DNA of 15,183 bases, from NCBI GenBank assembly GCA_045649645.1, contig JAZRQH010000005.1, positions 1 through 15,183 on the forward strand. Direction: 5' to 3'. The notes beneath the pieces were generated by a model. The model worked only from the letters and a program-made list of their open reading frames with translations, was not told where the DNA came from and ran no database searches. The DNA comes from RGIG7300 sp045649645 (GTDB lineage: Bacteria; Bacillota; Clostridia; Oscillospirales; CAG-272). How positions within the stretch are numbered: position 1 is the stretch's first letter; every line of letters begins with the position of its first letter. The translations under genes and the position numbers were made by a program. Of this stretch, positions 6,400-12,609 are shown in pieces.

Positions 6400-7563
6400 A
6401 TGTCAGAAAATCAGAACATACTTGATCAGTTTAAGTTTGATCAGGAAAAGACAGAGATCGACGTAACCAAGAAGGTTAAGGTAGGTATTATCGGTACCGG
6501 TTGGATCGCAGAGGCTCACGCAGGCGTTCTTAAGAGATGTCCCGACGTTGAGATTGTTGCTCTTGCAGATATCATTCCCGGCAAGGCTGAGGCTTTTGCT
6601 GCAAGAAAGAAGCTTCCCGAGGGTATCCGTTTCTATAACAGCGGTAACGAGCTTATCGACAACGAGCCCGACATCGACGCAGTATGCGTATGTACATACA
6701 ACCGTCAGCATGCTCCCTGTACCATCTATGCTCTTGACCACGGCGTAAACGTTCTTCTTGAGAAGCCCATGTGCGTTACTCTCGAAGAGGCAGTTGAGAT
6801 CTGCAGAGCAGAGAAGAGAAGCGGTAAGCCCCTCTCCATCGGCTTCCAGCCCCGTTGCGACGAGAACATGAAGATGGTTAAGAAGATCGTTCAGTCCGGC
6901 GAGCTTGGTCAGGTTTACTACATCCAGACAGGCGGCGGCAGACGTAAGGGTATTCCTACTCCCTTCGGTACCTCCTTCATCGAGGACGAGACCGCAGGTA
7001 TCGGCGCTCTTGCAGATATCGGTTGCTACTCTCTCGATATGGTTCTTAACGCTATCGGTTATCCCAAGCCTCTTACCGTTTCCGGTTACACCTCCAACTT
7101 CTTCGGCACCAACCCCGCAACATACCCCAAGCATCCCGAGTATGCAGAGAAGTTCGGTGTTGACGACTTTGGCGCAGGCTTTATCCGTCTTGACAACGGC
7201 GTAATTCTCGACTTCCGTATTGCATGGGATATGCACCTCGACACCCCCGGTGACACCATCATCATGGGTACCAAGGGTAGCATGAGAATTCCCTCCACCG
7301 AGTGCTGGAACGGTTCTATCGGCGGTCCTCTCAAGATCTACCACGACGTAGCAGGTGAGCCCGTTGTTACCGAGATCCCCATGAAGCACAACGAAGTGGA
7401 CAACTTCGAGAACAAGATGAGATCCTTCATCGACGCTGTTAAGAACGGCGGTGAGGCTCCCGTTCCTTCTTCCGAGATCCTCTACAACCAGGCTATCATC
7501 GACGGTATCGTTCGTTCCGCTAAGGAAGGCAGAGAAGTCGTTATCGAGATCCCTGAGATATAA
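6400..7563 (+). CDS. Gfo/Idh/MocA-family oxidoreductase
   Basis: This 387-residue protein is a predicted NAD(P)-dependent sugar or polyol oxidoreductase. The Rossmann dinucleotide-binding loop GIIGTGWIAEAHAG spans 29-42, after an unusually long N-terminal arm of about 25 residues. The family's EKP motif is at 121-123 (catalytic K122). ADIGCYSLD (205-213) has tyrosine Y210 where many members have histidine, as in the glucose-fructose oxidoreductase-like branch. Some family members are NAD-dependent glycosidases (GH109), so hydrolysis cannot be excluded. GGAGGAA (6387-6393) sets the start. Codon choice is very uniform (AAG, GAG, CCC, ATC, GGT/GGC), suggesting high expression. It ends the carbohydrate block, with a terminator 8 bases after the stop. 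The substrate is unknown. Confidence 0.9.
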   Translation: MSENQNILDQFKFDQEKTEIDVTKKVKVGIIGTGWIAEAHAGVLKRCPDVEIVALADIIPGKAEAFAARKKLPEGIRFYNSGNELIDNEPDIDAVCVCTYNRQHAPCTIYALDHGVNVLLEKPMCVTLEEAVEICRAEKRSGKPLSIGFQPRCDENMKMVKKIVQSGELGQVYYIQTGGGRRKGIPTPFGTSFIEDETAGIGALADIGCYSLDMVLNAIGYPKPLTVSGYTSNFFGTNPATYPKHPEYAEKFGVDDFGAGFIRLDNGVILDFRIAWDMHLDTPGDTIIMGTKGSMRIPSTECWNGSIGGPLKIYHDVAGEPVVTEIPMKHNEVDNFENKMRSFIDAVKNGGEAPVPSSEILYNQAIIDGIVRSAKEGREVVIEIPEI

Positions 7564-7570
7564 TGCAAAT

Positions 7571-7600
7571 AAAAGCTGTCACAACTGTGACAGCTTTTTT
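7571..7600. terminator. Bidirectional Rho-independent terminator
   Basis: AAAAGCTGTCACA and TGTGACAGCTTTT form a perfect 13-bp stem followed by a T-run. The A-tract makes it usable from the minus strand too, where it would end transcripts from the XRE gene after they pass through the hairpin array. Confidence 0.9.
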
Positions 7601-7604
7601 GCAT

Positions 7605-7718
7605 TATCGCGTTCCGCCTTGGCGGAATATATCGCGCCTGCTTTAGCAGGCATATCGCTCCCATAGGGAATATCGCAATTGACCTTAAGGTCAATTATAT
7701 CGCTTCGCCGAAGGCAAA
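7605..7718. repeat. Array of small hairpins joined by ATATCGC (array 2)
   Basis: Five inverted repeats with constant linkers: TTCCGCC/GGCGGAA (7612-7627), GCCTGCT/AGCAGGC (7636-7651), TCCC-ata-GGGA (7659-7669), the 20-base palindrome AATTGACCTTAAGGTCAATT (7677-7696), and TTCGCC-gaa-GGCAAA (7704-7718, one mismatch). ATATCGC occurs at 7629-7635, 7652-7658, 7670-7676 and 7697-7703; TATCGC opens the array at 7605-7610. Opening TTCC stem, internal TCCC/GGGA stem and closing TTCxCC-gaa hairpin all match array 1, while other stems differ. Like array 1 it lies between a bidirectional terminator and the end of a minus-strand gene, starting four bases from the XRE stop. Confidence 0.88.
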
Positions 7719-7721
7719 TCT

Positions 7722-7958
7722 CTATCTCTCGGGATACTCATATCCCTTTTTGACCCCCAAAAGATAGTCGGCGGATATTTTGAAATAATTACAAATCGCC
7801 TTGATATCGTCGATATTTGGCTCACATTTGTTGCACTCTATATATGACAGCTTGCGTTGGGTCATATTAAGAGCCTTGCCAAGCTCTGTCTGATTTAAGT
7901 TTGCATCCTCACGGAGATTTTTGATTTTTTCGCCTATAGAAAGTTCCATTTTCATCAC
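7722..7958 (-). CDS. XRE-family HTH transcriptional regulator
   Basis: This small protein (78 residues from the first ATG) is essentially one Cro/C1-type helix-turn-helix domain. IGEKIKNLREDANLNQTELG leads into the recognition segment MTQRKLSYIECNKCEPN, and it closes with NYFKISADYLLGV (58-70), a typical XRE ending. There is no partner domain. The AGGTG at 7959-7963 directly abuts the first ATG and is better spaced for the ATG at 7949, so translation may begin there with MELSIGEK. It is divergent from the lipoprotein gene, whose promoter carries a perfect inverted repeat, so it probably represses that promoter and possibly itself. A TATACT -10 candidate (7966-7971, minus) has no good -35 box. 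Confidence 0.9.
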   Translation of the reverse strand: MMKMELSIGEKIKNLREDANLNQTELGKALNMTQRKLSYIECNKCEPNIDDIKAICNYFKISADYLLGVKKGYEYPER

Positions 7959-7991
7959 CTGTAAAAGTATACCTTAGACAGAAACTTTCTA

Positions 7992-8020
7992 TTGACAAAT
8001 AGACAAAAAATGTCTATAAT
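7992..8020 (+). promoter_or_regulatory. Consensus sigma-A promoter of the lipoprotein gene
   Basis: TTGACA (7992-7997), 17 bases, TATAAT (8015-8020): a perfect match to the consensus. Such a strong promoter would be expected to need a repressor, and an inverted repeat fills its spacer. Confidence 0.9.
7999..8017. promoter_or_regulatory. Operator candidate for the XRE regulator
   Basis: ATAGACA (7999-8005), five A, and TGTCTAT (8011-8017) form a perfect inverted repeat inside the promoter spacer and overlapping the -10 box. A further half-site TAGACA lies at 7975-7980, 25 bases upstream and near the regulator's own promoter region. The size and symmetry suit an XRE dimer. Confidence 0.65.
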
Positions 8021-8050
8021 GTAATCGATATCTATTTAAGGAGAATGAAA

Positions 8051-9136
8051 ATGGACGAAATAATTGCAAAAGTGAAAAAACTAACCACTCTTTTTTTAAT
8101 CGTTGTGTTATGTTTTTCATTTGTTTCCTGTAGCAGTAAAAAAACGAACAATAATAACAACGATACCCAACCGGTTGAGAACGAAAATGTAGTTGAAGAA
8201 GAAACACCTCAGCTCTATAAATTGGGCGATACTGTATCTACCGATATCTTTGAATTTACATTGAATGCGGCAGAATTTACTATCGCACTTAACAATGTAA
8301 ATGATGATGATTATTATACCCCAAAGGAATATAATCCGGAGGAGGATGCCGATAATCCTTATGTTGCTGCGATAGGTCATACCTATGCTGCGTTTTCTTA
8401 TACCGTTACAAATCTGAACCGAGCAAGCTGTGAATTTCATAACGGCAGTAGTGGTTTTGTCAGTGTACAGTATGATGGAAACAGCTACAGCTCTTTTGAT
8501 GAAGGTGCGTATTTTATTTACACCGATAAAACATATATAGATACAAACGGAAGCATGCAGACCAAAAAACCGGGTGAATGGCGCAGTAGTCCTTCAAGTA
8601 ATCTTCGTCTGGGTGTAGGTGAAAAAGAGACCCGCCGTGCATATGTTGACCTTAATGTAGACATTAAAGATCTCGACGCAGATGTACAGATCACCTTTTC
8701 TATACCTAACTCAGATGGAACAAAAACTGAATTTATATATTTAGTTACCGAAACAGATAGAAACGAAAACAAGATTCCGGAGATTGAAATGTCTCTTGAG
8801 CTGGCTCTTTGTACCTTTATAAAGCAGGAAAGCCGTGACTATTTTACAAGTCATATAGATGAATATGCTGTTGTAAGCGGAGATCAAATTGCAAACATCG
8901 TATCAGGAAAATGGAATGTTGTTTATATCGCAGAGGGTGGTTATTGGAGCGGAACATTTTGGTTTGAAGCGGACGGAAGAATAAAGGACACATATGGTTA
9001 CGTGAATGAGAGAACATGGTCGTTAAGCGGTGATACTCTTATTATAGATGGAGAGAAGAACTGCGAAATGCGAAAAGTTACCGATGAAATTTACCTTCTG
9101 TTAAGCGATGGTAAACCTTATCTGCTGATGCAGTAG
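8051..9136 (+). CDS. Lipoprotein with DUF4352-like and lipocalin-like regions
   Basis: A predicted membrane-anchored lipoprotein of about 361 residues. The ATG at 8051 is chosen because AAGGAG (8038-8043) is seven bases away; the in-frame ATG at 8045 is too close. Numbered from the 8045 ATG, a basic N-terminus and hydrophobic helix (13-27) end in FVSC, a lipobox with C29 as the acylated residue. An Asn-rich linker follows (34-40). Residues 56-235 resemble DUF4352-type Ig-like domains (LGDTV, then a YAAFSYTVTN strand). Residues 285-363 look like a lipocalin-like fold: SGKWNVVYI, FWFEADGRI, WSLSGDTLII. It is divergent from the XRE regulator, with the operator in its promoter. AT-rich codons set it apart from the flanking sugar genes. 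Function unknown; a stress or envelope role is only a guess. Confidence 0.8.
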   Translation: MDEIIAKVKKLTTLFLIVVLCFSFVSCSSKKTNNNNNDTQPVENENVVEEETPQLYKLGDTVSTDIFEFTLNAAEFTIALNNVNDDDYYTPKEYNPEEDADNPYVAAIGHTYAAFSYTVTNLNRASCEFHNGSSGFVSVQYDGNSYSSFDEGAYFIYTDKTYIDTNGSMQTKKPGEWRSSPSSNLRLGVGEKETRRAYVDLNVDIKDLDADVQITFSIPNSDGTKTEFIYLVTETDRNENKIPEIEMSLELALCTFIKQESRDYFTSHIDEYAVVSGDQIANIVSGKWNVVYIAEGGYWSGTFWFEADGRIKDTYGYVNERTWSLSGDTLIIDGEKNCEMRKVTDEIYLLLSDGKPYLLMQ

Positions 9137-9145
9137 TTTAATAGT

Positions 9146-9175
9146 ACAGAGTGAGCGTTGCTCACTCTGTTTTTT
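9146..9175 (+). terminator. Rho-independent terminator after the lipoprotein gene
   Basis: ACAGAGTGAGC and GCTCACTCTGT pair perfectly (11 bp) around a GTT loop, followed by six T. It starts nine bases after the stop codon. Confidence 0.92.
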
Positions 9176-9190
9176 GCATATATTTATAAT

Positions 9191-9223
9191 TTCTGCATAT
9201 AATACCAACTATAATATGCAGAA
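9191..9223. promoter_or_regulatory. Upstream palindrome at fic (operator candidate 1)
   Basis: TTCTGCATAT (9191-9200) and ATATGCAGAA (9214-9223) are perfect 10-bp arms with a 13-base centre. It is a copy of the palindrome 43 bases downstream, and lies just upstream of the fic -35 box. Confidence 0.7.
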
Positions 9224-9227
9224 AACC

Positions 9228-9256
9228 TTGACTTTCTGCATATAAAATCATATAAT
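9228..9256 (+). promoter_or_regulatory. Sigma-A promoter of the fic gene
   Basis: TTGACT (9228-9233), 17 bases, TATAAT (9251-9256). The -10 box sits inside the centre of the second palindrome, and the left arm of that palindrome occupies the promoter spacer. Confidence 0.85.
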
Positions 9257-9267
9257 ATATGCAGAAA
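9233..9267. promoter_or_regulatory. Downstream palindrome at fic (operator candidate 2)
   Basis: TTTCTGCATAT (9233-9243) and ATATGCAGAAA (9257-9267) are perfect 11-bp arms with a 13-base centre containing the -10 box. The right arm runs into the ribosome-binding site (AGAGGTG, 9267-9273). A protein bound here would block transcription; in RNA only the part after the start site would remain. Confidence 0.75.
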
Positions 9268-9279
9268 GAGGTGTGATGT

Positions 9280-10326
9280 ATGAGAAAATTCGATTATTCT
9301 TTTTTGAGCAACGCTTTGCTTCCTTCCAAGCTTATCAATCTTACATCGGGTATTGCTTCACTCAAAACCATGTCGGGGATAAGAAAACAGGAGTATATTA
9401 AGATATATACTGAGCTTGAAGCGGTAGCAAGGATACAGTCGGTAAAAAGTTCCAATGCCATCGAGGGTATAGTTACAAGCGACGAGAGAATTGTTGACAT
9501 CGTTAACAGAGACAGCGCTCCGTTGAATCATACCGAGAGTGAGATAGCAGGGTATCGCGATGCGCTTAATGCTATTCATCTCTATCACGACAACATTGAT
9601 TTTAAGGTTAGTGATATTCTTAGATTACACGAAACTATGATGCAGCTTGCGGGTTATGAACACGGCGGCAAATACAAAACTTCGGATAATTACATTATAG
9701 AAGAGGATAAAAAAGGTAATCGAAGAATAAGATTCAAGCCTACACCTGCTTCCGAGGTAGAAACAGCTATGGAACAACTTGAGCTTGCATATATGGAAGC
9801 TTCAAACGATGCAGGAATTAATCAGCTTTTATTGATCCCTTGCGTTATATTGGATTTTTTGTGTATTCATCCGTTTAGGGACGGCAACGGAAGAATGTCA
9901 AGGCTTCTTACTCTTTTGCTTCTTTATAAAAACGGTTATGATGTAGGAAAATACGTATCCTTTGAGGAACAGATAAATAATTATAAGGGCTTTTATTATC
10001 AGTCTTTACAACAGTCTTCGGACGGCTGGGAGGATAACAAAAATACCTATATTCCTTTCATTGAAAACTTTTTGTCTACTCTTTATATGTGCTACAAAGA
10101 GCTTGATAAGAGATTTGCTGTGATCAACACAAATAAGACAAGTAAAAAGGCAAGAATTGAGGCCGCAGTACTGAATAGTCTTATTCCGGTATCAAAGATG
10201 GATATATGTACTTTGCTTCCCGATGTGAGCCCTACTACCGTTGAAGCAGTTCTTGGAGCAATGGTAAAAGACGGACGTATAATGAAATTGGGACAAGCGA
10301 GATCAACAAGGTATATCAAGGCTTGA
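9280..10326 (+). CDS. Fic-domain AMPylator with C-terminal winged helix
   Basis: This 348-residue protein is a predicted nucleotidyltransferase that transfers AMP from ATP to hydroxyl side chains of target proteins. The core motif CIHPFRDGNGRMSR (195-208) is canonical, with catalytic H197 and the anion-binding G202-N-G-R205. An N-terminal Fic_N-like region contains SNAIEG (58-63), matching the S/T-x-x-x-E-G/N inhibitory helix of autoinhibited class II Fic proteins (E62). Residues about 285-348 form a winged-helix DNA-binding-like end (PDVSPTTVEAVLGAMVKDGRI, then a beta wing). The start is set by AGAGGTG seven bases upstream. It is a single gene with no adjacent antitoxin, consistent with internal inhibition. 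Its promoter carries two palindromes, which the winged helix might bind. Targets are unknown. Confidence 0.92.
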   Translation: MRKFDYSFLSNALLPSKLINLTSGIASLKTMSGIRKQEYIKIYTELEAVARIQSVKSSNAIEGIVTSDERIVDIVNRDSAPLNHTESEIAGYRDALNAIHLYHDNIDFKVSDILRLHETMMQLAGYEHGGKYKTSDNYIIEEDKKGNRRIRFKPTPASEVETAMEQLELAYMEASNDAGINQLLLIPCVILDFLCIHPFRDGNGRMSRLLTLLLLYKNGYDVGKYVSFEEQINNYKGFYYQSLQQSSDGWEDNKNTYIPFIENFLSTLYMCYKELDKRFAVINTNKTSKKARIEAAVLNSLIPVSKMDICTLLPDVSPTTVEAVLGAMVKDGRIMKLGQARSTRYIKA

Positions 10327-10333
10327 TGAATTG

Positions 10334-10362
10334 TTGCCACTTGTTTCCCGAAATGATATAAT
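10334..10362 (+). promoter_or_regulatory. Sigma-A promoter of the SLH-S51 gene
   Basis: TTGCCA (10334-10339), 17 bases, TATAAT (10357-10362) with an extended -10 TGA. It starts eight bases after the fic stop, so the downstream gene need not depend on fic transcription. Confidence 0.8.
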
Positions 10363-10390
10363 TTACTTAATTCAATTAAGGAGAACGGAC

Positions 10391-12565
10391 ATGAAAAGGA
10401 GACTTTTTGCTTTGTTACTTGCAGCGCTTTTAGGAGTTCAGGGTATGGGCGGATTTGTTGTCAATGCATCCGAGATCCCCGATGATTGCGAGACTATCGA
10501 GTTTGACAAAAGATACTGGGCAGAGCCGGGTGAGAGCCATTGGTACAAGTTTACCGCACCCGCACCCAAATGTGTTTTTACCGATATGCAGATAGACGAG
10601 GTAGGGGATTGGCTCTACGGCTGGGACGTTACTGCTCACCGCTATTATGACGAAAACGGCAATGAGCTTGGTACCATCTCCTCCACCAACGATCCCGATG
10701 TTTCCGAATGGACCGAGTTTGAGGTAGGCAAGACCTATTATATAAAGGTCATGGCAGACAAAAAAGAAGGTGCGTTCTATACCCTTTCTCCCATCAGAGA
10801 GACCGAGCCTGCAGTTGAATCTTTAAACGAGGGTTACAAGGGTGGAAAGTATATCGACCTTACCGAAGAAAATATTGAAAAATTTATTCCCGGCAACACC
10901 AATACCAAGTGGGACGTTTATACAGTTACCGAGGAATTTAAGGCAGGCTCTGAAAATGAGATCGTCTCCACCGATTTCTTTGTGCTGCCCTATAAGGTAT
11001 GCTTTGGCGACTCTGAGCTTACCGTCAATATGAGACCCACCACCTATACAGCGATAGACTATACCGCACAGACAAGCTGGGACGTGCTTTCTTCCTTTGT
11101 AAAGAAGCCCTACAGCGGCAAGGAAAATATGGCAGAGGGTGACTACGTTCAGGCGGTAAATCACTATGCCTACGTAACCGACGGCGGAGATGCAGGTGCT
11201 ATCCGTAGCTATAAGGTATACGTTCCCGCAGGTGAACGTATCAAGCTTGCCGAGGACGGCTGCTTCTATCCTCTTTCTGTAAACGAAAGATTCACCGACG
11301 TTGCGGCTAATGCATGGTATACCGAGGCTATAAGCTGGGCGGCTGAAAACAAGTTTATGAACGGAACGGCAGAGGACAAGTTCTCTCCCGCAACACCCCT
11401 TACAAGAGCTCAGTTCGTTATGATCCTTGCAAACATTGAGGGCGCTGACCTCTCTGTATATAAGGACGTGCAGAGCTTTTCCGACGTGCCCAAGGGCAGA
11501 TGGTACTCTACCGCGGTTGAATGGGCAAAGGACAAGGGCGTGACAAGCGGTGTTTCGGATGATCGCTTTGCTCCCAACGACGTGGTGACCCGTCAGCAGC
11601 TTGCAAGATTCCTTTGTACATATGCAGAGCTTCGTAATATAGATATGCCCGAGGGCGTAAACCTCGAGGGCTTCAGTGACCAAAAGCTGATAGCCGACTG
11701 GGCAAAGGATTCTATGGAGGTTGCGGTTGCGGCAGGTCTTGTTACAGGCATGACCGAGACCACCCTTGCACCCCGTGACGATGCCACAAGAGCACAGATA
11801 TCCCTTATCATCAAGCGCTTCTACGAGGGTTACCTCAAGGCGGTTACACCTTCTGTAGATATGGGTAACTATCTCCTTGAGGGCGGAACCTGTGGCTATA
11901 GCTTCTATGACGAGCTTATAGAGCTCTCAGGCAAGACCAATCCCCACGTTCTTTATATAGGCATGTCCTGTACCGATCCCACCGAGGGCTGGGGTGCTAT
12001 CAAGTCTGAGATGTGTACCTGGCGAGGCTGTACCACCGACATCCTGCTTCTTGAGGATCTGCCTACCGACACCGCAAGACAGAAGATAGAGGCGGCTGAT
12101 ATAATCTACGTTACAGGCGGCAACTCCCGTATGCTCCTTGAGAGACTTCGCCGTTACGGTACAGACTCTATTATCCGTGAGGCGGCAGCCAAGGGTACTG
12201 TAATGTCGGGCAGTAGTGCCGGAGCTATCTGCTTTGGTGCTTACGGCACCTCGGGTATCCGTGACGACCGCTTTGAAAACCTCTACGGAACAGGCTGTGT
12301 AAACGTTATCGTCACTCCCCACGGCAACGAAACAAAGCGTGTGGATGAGATGAAGCGTCTTATCCTTGAGGATGCTACTCTCGTGGGCGTGGCAGTCGAC
12401 TTTGCCTGTCTTGAAATAAGCGGCGGAATGTACCGCATATATACTGAGGAGGGGTACCACAAGATCCCCCTCGCCGTAAGATATTGGAATGAGGACGGCG
12501 AGATAAAGTCCGAGGATATCAACTCCATGAAATGGAGACCTCTGGAGGAATTATATAATAGATAA
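10391..12565 (+). CDS. SLH-anchored exoprotein with C-terminal S51-type serine hydrolase domain
   Basis: A secreted, cell-wall-bound protein of 724 residues. The ATG at 10391 is preceded by AAGGAG at seven bases and encodes a signal peptide (MKRRLF plus a hydrophobic run, likely cut after VVNA, about residue 26); an upstream in-frame ATG at 10331 overlaps the promoter and is rejected. Residues 35-135 resemble a pre-peptidase C-terminal beta-sandwich. Three S-layer homology repeats (about 301-350, 363-410, 428-478; TRAQ, TRQQ, TRAQ) should bind wall polymer. Residues 490-705 match peptidase family S51 (dipeptidase E/cyanophycinase): GGNSRMLL (577-584), nucleophile motif SGSSAGA with probable S609, TPHGNE with H644, and VAVDFACLEISGG. 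S51 enzymes are usually cytoplasmic, so this fusion is unusual. Asp-containing peptides are a plausible substrate, by family only. Confidence 0.88.
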   Translation: MKRRLFALLLAALLGVQGMGGFVVNASEIPDDCETIEFDKRYWAEPGESHWYKFTAPAPKCVFTDMQIDEVGDWLYGWDVTAHRYYDENGNELGTISSTNDPDVSEWTEFEVGKTYYIKVMADKKEGAFYTLSPIRETEPAVESLNEGYKGGKYIDLTEENIEKFIPGNTNTKWDVYTVTEEFKAGSENEIVSTDFFVLPYKVCFGDSELTVNMRPTTYTAIDYTAQTSWDVLSSFVKKPYSGKENMAEGDYVQAVNHYAYVTDGGDAGAIRSYKVYVPAGERIKLAEDGCFYPLSVNERFTDVAANAWYTEAISWAAENKFMNGTAEDKFSPATPLTRAQFVMILANIEGADLSVYKDVQSFSDVPKGRWYSTAVEWAKDKGVTSGVSDDRFAPNDVVTRQQLARFLCTYAELRNIDMPEGVNLEGFSDQKLIADWAKDSMEVAVAAGLVTGMTETTLAPRDDATRAQISLIIKRFYEGYLKAVTPSVDMGNYLLEGGTCGYSFYDELIELSGKTNPHVLYIGMSCTDPTEGWGAIKSEMCTWRGCTTDILLLEDLPTDTARQKIEAADIIYVTGGNSRMLLERLRRYGTDSIIREAAAKGTVMSGSSAGAICFGAYGTSGIRDDRFENLYGTGCVNVIVTPHGNETKRVDEMKRLILEDATLVGVAVDFACLEISGGMYRIYTEEGYHKIPLAVRYWNEDGEIKSEDINSMKWRPLEELYNR

Positions 12566-12570
12566 AAATA

Positions 12571-12602
12571 AAAGGGTATCTTCTTTTCGGAAGATACCCT
12601 TT
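12571..12602. terminator. Bidirectional terminator between convergent genes
   Basis: AAAGGGTATCTTC and GAAGATACCCTTT form a perfect 13-bp stem around a six-base loop. A T-rich stretch follows on the + strand, and the A-rich left side serves the minus-strand gene ending at 12610. Confidence 0.9.
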
Positions 12603-12609
12603 ATTGTTA

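Noticed and set aside
6403..7389. Long minus-strand open frame of 328 codons
   Set aside because: It is the exact antisense of the strongly coding Gfo/Idh gene, has a low-complexity Val/Leu/Cys-rich translation with no recognisable domain and no ribosome site. Codon bias on the other strand explains its openness.
7677..7696. 20-base palindrome as a regulator operator
   Set aside because: It is one unit of the hairpin array, flanked by the ATATCGC linkers, and there is no promoter at this place.
7605..7718. Possible CRISPR array
   Set aside because: The repeated unit is only 7 bases, the intervening segments are 11-20 bases and self-complementary, and no cas gene is near.
9280..10326. Fic/Doc toxin-antitoxin module
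   Set aside because: No small antitoxin gene lies upstream or downstream, and the protein itself contains the inhibitory S-x-x-x-E-G helix, so it fits a self-inhibited Fic enzyme better than a toxin of a two-gene system.
10823..11683. Minus-strand open frame of 286 codons inside the SLH-S51 gene
   Set aside because: It is a shadow of SLH coding sequence; the translation is Cys- and Val-rich with no domain.
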